Assembly: GCA_905480195.1 (NCBI GenBank)
Contig: CAJQPN010000001.1
Span: 81,132 to 145,131 of the forward strand
Length of the DNA stretch: 64,000 nt
Direction: 5' to 3'
Source of the DNA: an uncultured Acidimicrobiales bacterium
GTDB taxonomy: Bacteria; Actinomycetota; Acidimicrobiia; Acidimicrobiales; Aldehydirespiratoraceae
Positions 63,404 to 64,000 of this stretch are shown here, one piece after another. The position numbers and the translations under genes are program-made. Under the pieces are notes generated by a model. It saw only the letters and a program-made list of their open reading frames with translations, did no database searches and was not told the DNA's origin. Numbering within the stretch: position 1 is the stretch's first letter; every line of letters starts with the position of its first letter.

Positions 63404-64000
63404 GACCCCAGCGTAGAAGCGGTGTTCATGGCTCCCCGCATCGCGATTCGGTCGGCATCGAAGTGCCCGGTCTCGTTGAGCGAAAGCAGCACCGAGCGGG
63501 ACTTCTCGACCCGGATGCGGGTGATCGATGCGAACTCGACCTTCACGTGAAAGCTCGGGGCTGCATCGCCGAGTACGGCACGGACGATCTCGCGAATGGT
63601 GCCGCCGTGGCACGCGAGGACGACCTTGTCGCCGAGGCGACGAGCAACGAAGTCATGCCAGGCGCAGTGCACCCGTTCGGCGAAAACCTCGGGTGGGTCG
63701 TACCCGATGTCGGCGTAGCGCTCTTCGGTGAGGCCTTGGAGCAGGTCTTGCGCGTGGGTCTCCCAGATGTCGGTCGGTACGTACACAGACGAATTGCGAT
63801 CAATCTCGTCGAAGTCGGGGACGATGCCGATCTCGAGGCCGAGAACGTCAGCGAGTGGCCGTACGGTCGCGATCGCTCGGATTTTCGGACTGGCAATAAT
63901 CGCGTCGACGTCCTCGTGGGCGAGCCATGAAGACACCCGCTCCGCCTGCCAGTCGCCGTGCTCGTCGAGCACCGGATCTGCGACGGTGCCGTCGTTGCGG
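63400..64000 (-). CDS. Histidine phosphatase family protein, 5' end cut by window
   Basis: The frame stays open to the right window edge, so the N-terminal RHG motif is outside. The visible 199 residues include DVDAIIASPKIRAIATVRPL, the family's second conserved stretch, and VVLACHGGTIREIV with the second catalytic His. The family covers phosphoglycerate mutases and phosphatases acting on small phosphoesters. It is the most upstream visible gene of the leftward five-gene cluster ending with tag and the EamA transporter. Function within that group is not evident. Confidence 0.8.
   Translation of the reverse strand, partial: RNDGTVADPVLDEHGDWQAERVSSWLAHEDVDAIIASPKIRAIATVRPLADVLGLEIGIVPDFDEIDRNSSVYVPTDIWETHAQDLLQGLTEERYADIGYDPPEVFAERVHCAWHDFVARRLGDKVVLACHGGTIREIVRAVLGDAAPSFHVKVEFASITRIRVEKSRSVLLSLNETGHFDADRIAMRGAMNTASTLGS

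Overview
The window is high-GC DNA from an actinomycete-like bacterium. Evidence for this includes an S-(hydroxymethyl)mycothiol dehydrogenase (mycothiol chemistry), an F420-type LLM oxidoreductase, IpdA/IpdB and companion SDRs closely resembling mycobacterial sterol-catabolism proteins, a KstR-like TetR regulator, GTG starts and many ATGA/TGATG gene junctions. The gene content (many acyl-CoA enzymes, BVMO, sulfatase, no IS or phage genes) suggests an environmental lineage such as Acidimicrobiia. That placement is an inference; there is no rRNA here to prove it.

Layout. (1) 1-8.9 kb: steroid C/D-ring type catabolism. A leftward operon (ipdA, ipdB, two acyl-CoA dehydrogenases, an MTA/SAH-type nucleosidase, a thioesterase) diverges from a rightward SDR / small membrane protein / MBL hydrolase operon across a perfect 19-bp palindrome, followed by two leftward SDRs. 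(2) 9-14 kb: PAS-GGDEF-EAL protein with a degenerate GGDEF motif, KstR-like TetR, flotillin and NfeD. (3) 14-25 kb: mixed metabolism and housekeeping: 2-hydroxyacid dehydrogenase, cyclase-family hydrolase, CRP-like domain protein, ribokinase, nucleoside hydrolase, DUF3048 protein, RNB exonuclease, map, MaoC. (4) 24-29 kb: a GNAT-fold acyltransferase, a small membrane protein and a very large membrane PAS-GGDEF-EAL protein, with four DnaA-box-like sites in the two intergenic gaps. (5) 29-39.6 kb: enoyl-CoA hydratase, hydrolases, hrpB, VIT-type transporter, gluQ, LLM oxidoreductase, acyl-CoA ligase, TauD dioxygenase. (6) 39.6-45.2 kb: a truncated GNAT remnant, TylF-like methyltransferase, then a BVMO / enoyl-CoA hydratase / amidohydrolase / methyltransferase operon preceded by a second copy of the palindrome seen upstream of ipdA. 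(7) 45-52.6 kb: cytochrome c lipoprotein with a CopC-CopD fusion, an enolase-superfamily enzyme, mscR plus MBL partner, a PhyH dioxygenase and a dimethylformamidase-like protein. (8) 52.6-59.2 kb: a leftward cluster headed by a probable selenoprotein, followed by SRPBCC, sulfatase, flavin reductase and thiolase-like genes; then an enoyl-CoA hydratase and the deletion remnant of an acyl-CoA ligase. (9) 59.2-64 kb: NAD-epimerase, EamA transporter, tag, CopD-like protein, amidohydrolase and a partial histidine phosphatase.

The most notable feature is the GrdB/PrdB-family gene at 56975-58132. It is split by an in-frame UGA at codon 151, reads on as U-P-L-C, and carries a perfect 6-bp hairpin with a 5-nt loop 17 nt after the UGA. 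It is best read as a selenocysteine-containing protein that ordinary gene calling would break into two ORFs. Other points for follow-up are the DnaA-box cluster, the operator shared by two catabolic loci, and the two pseudogene scars.
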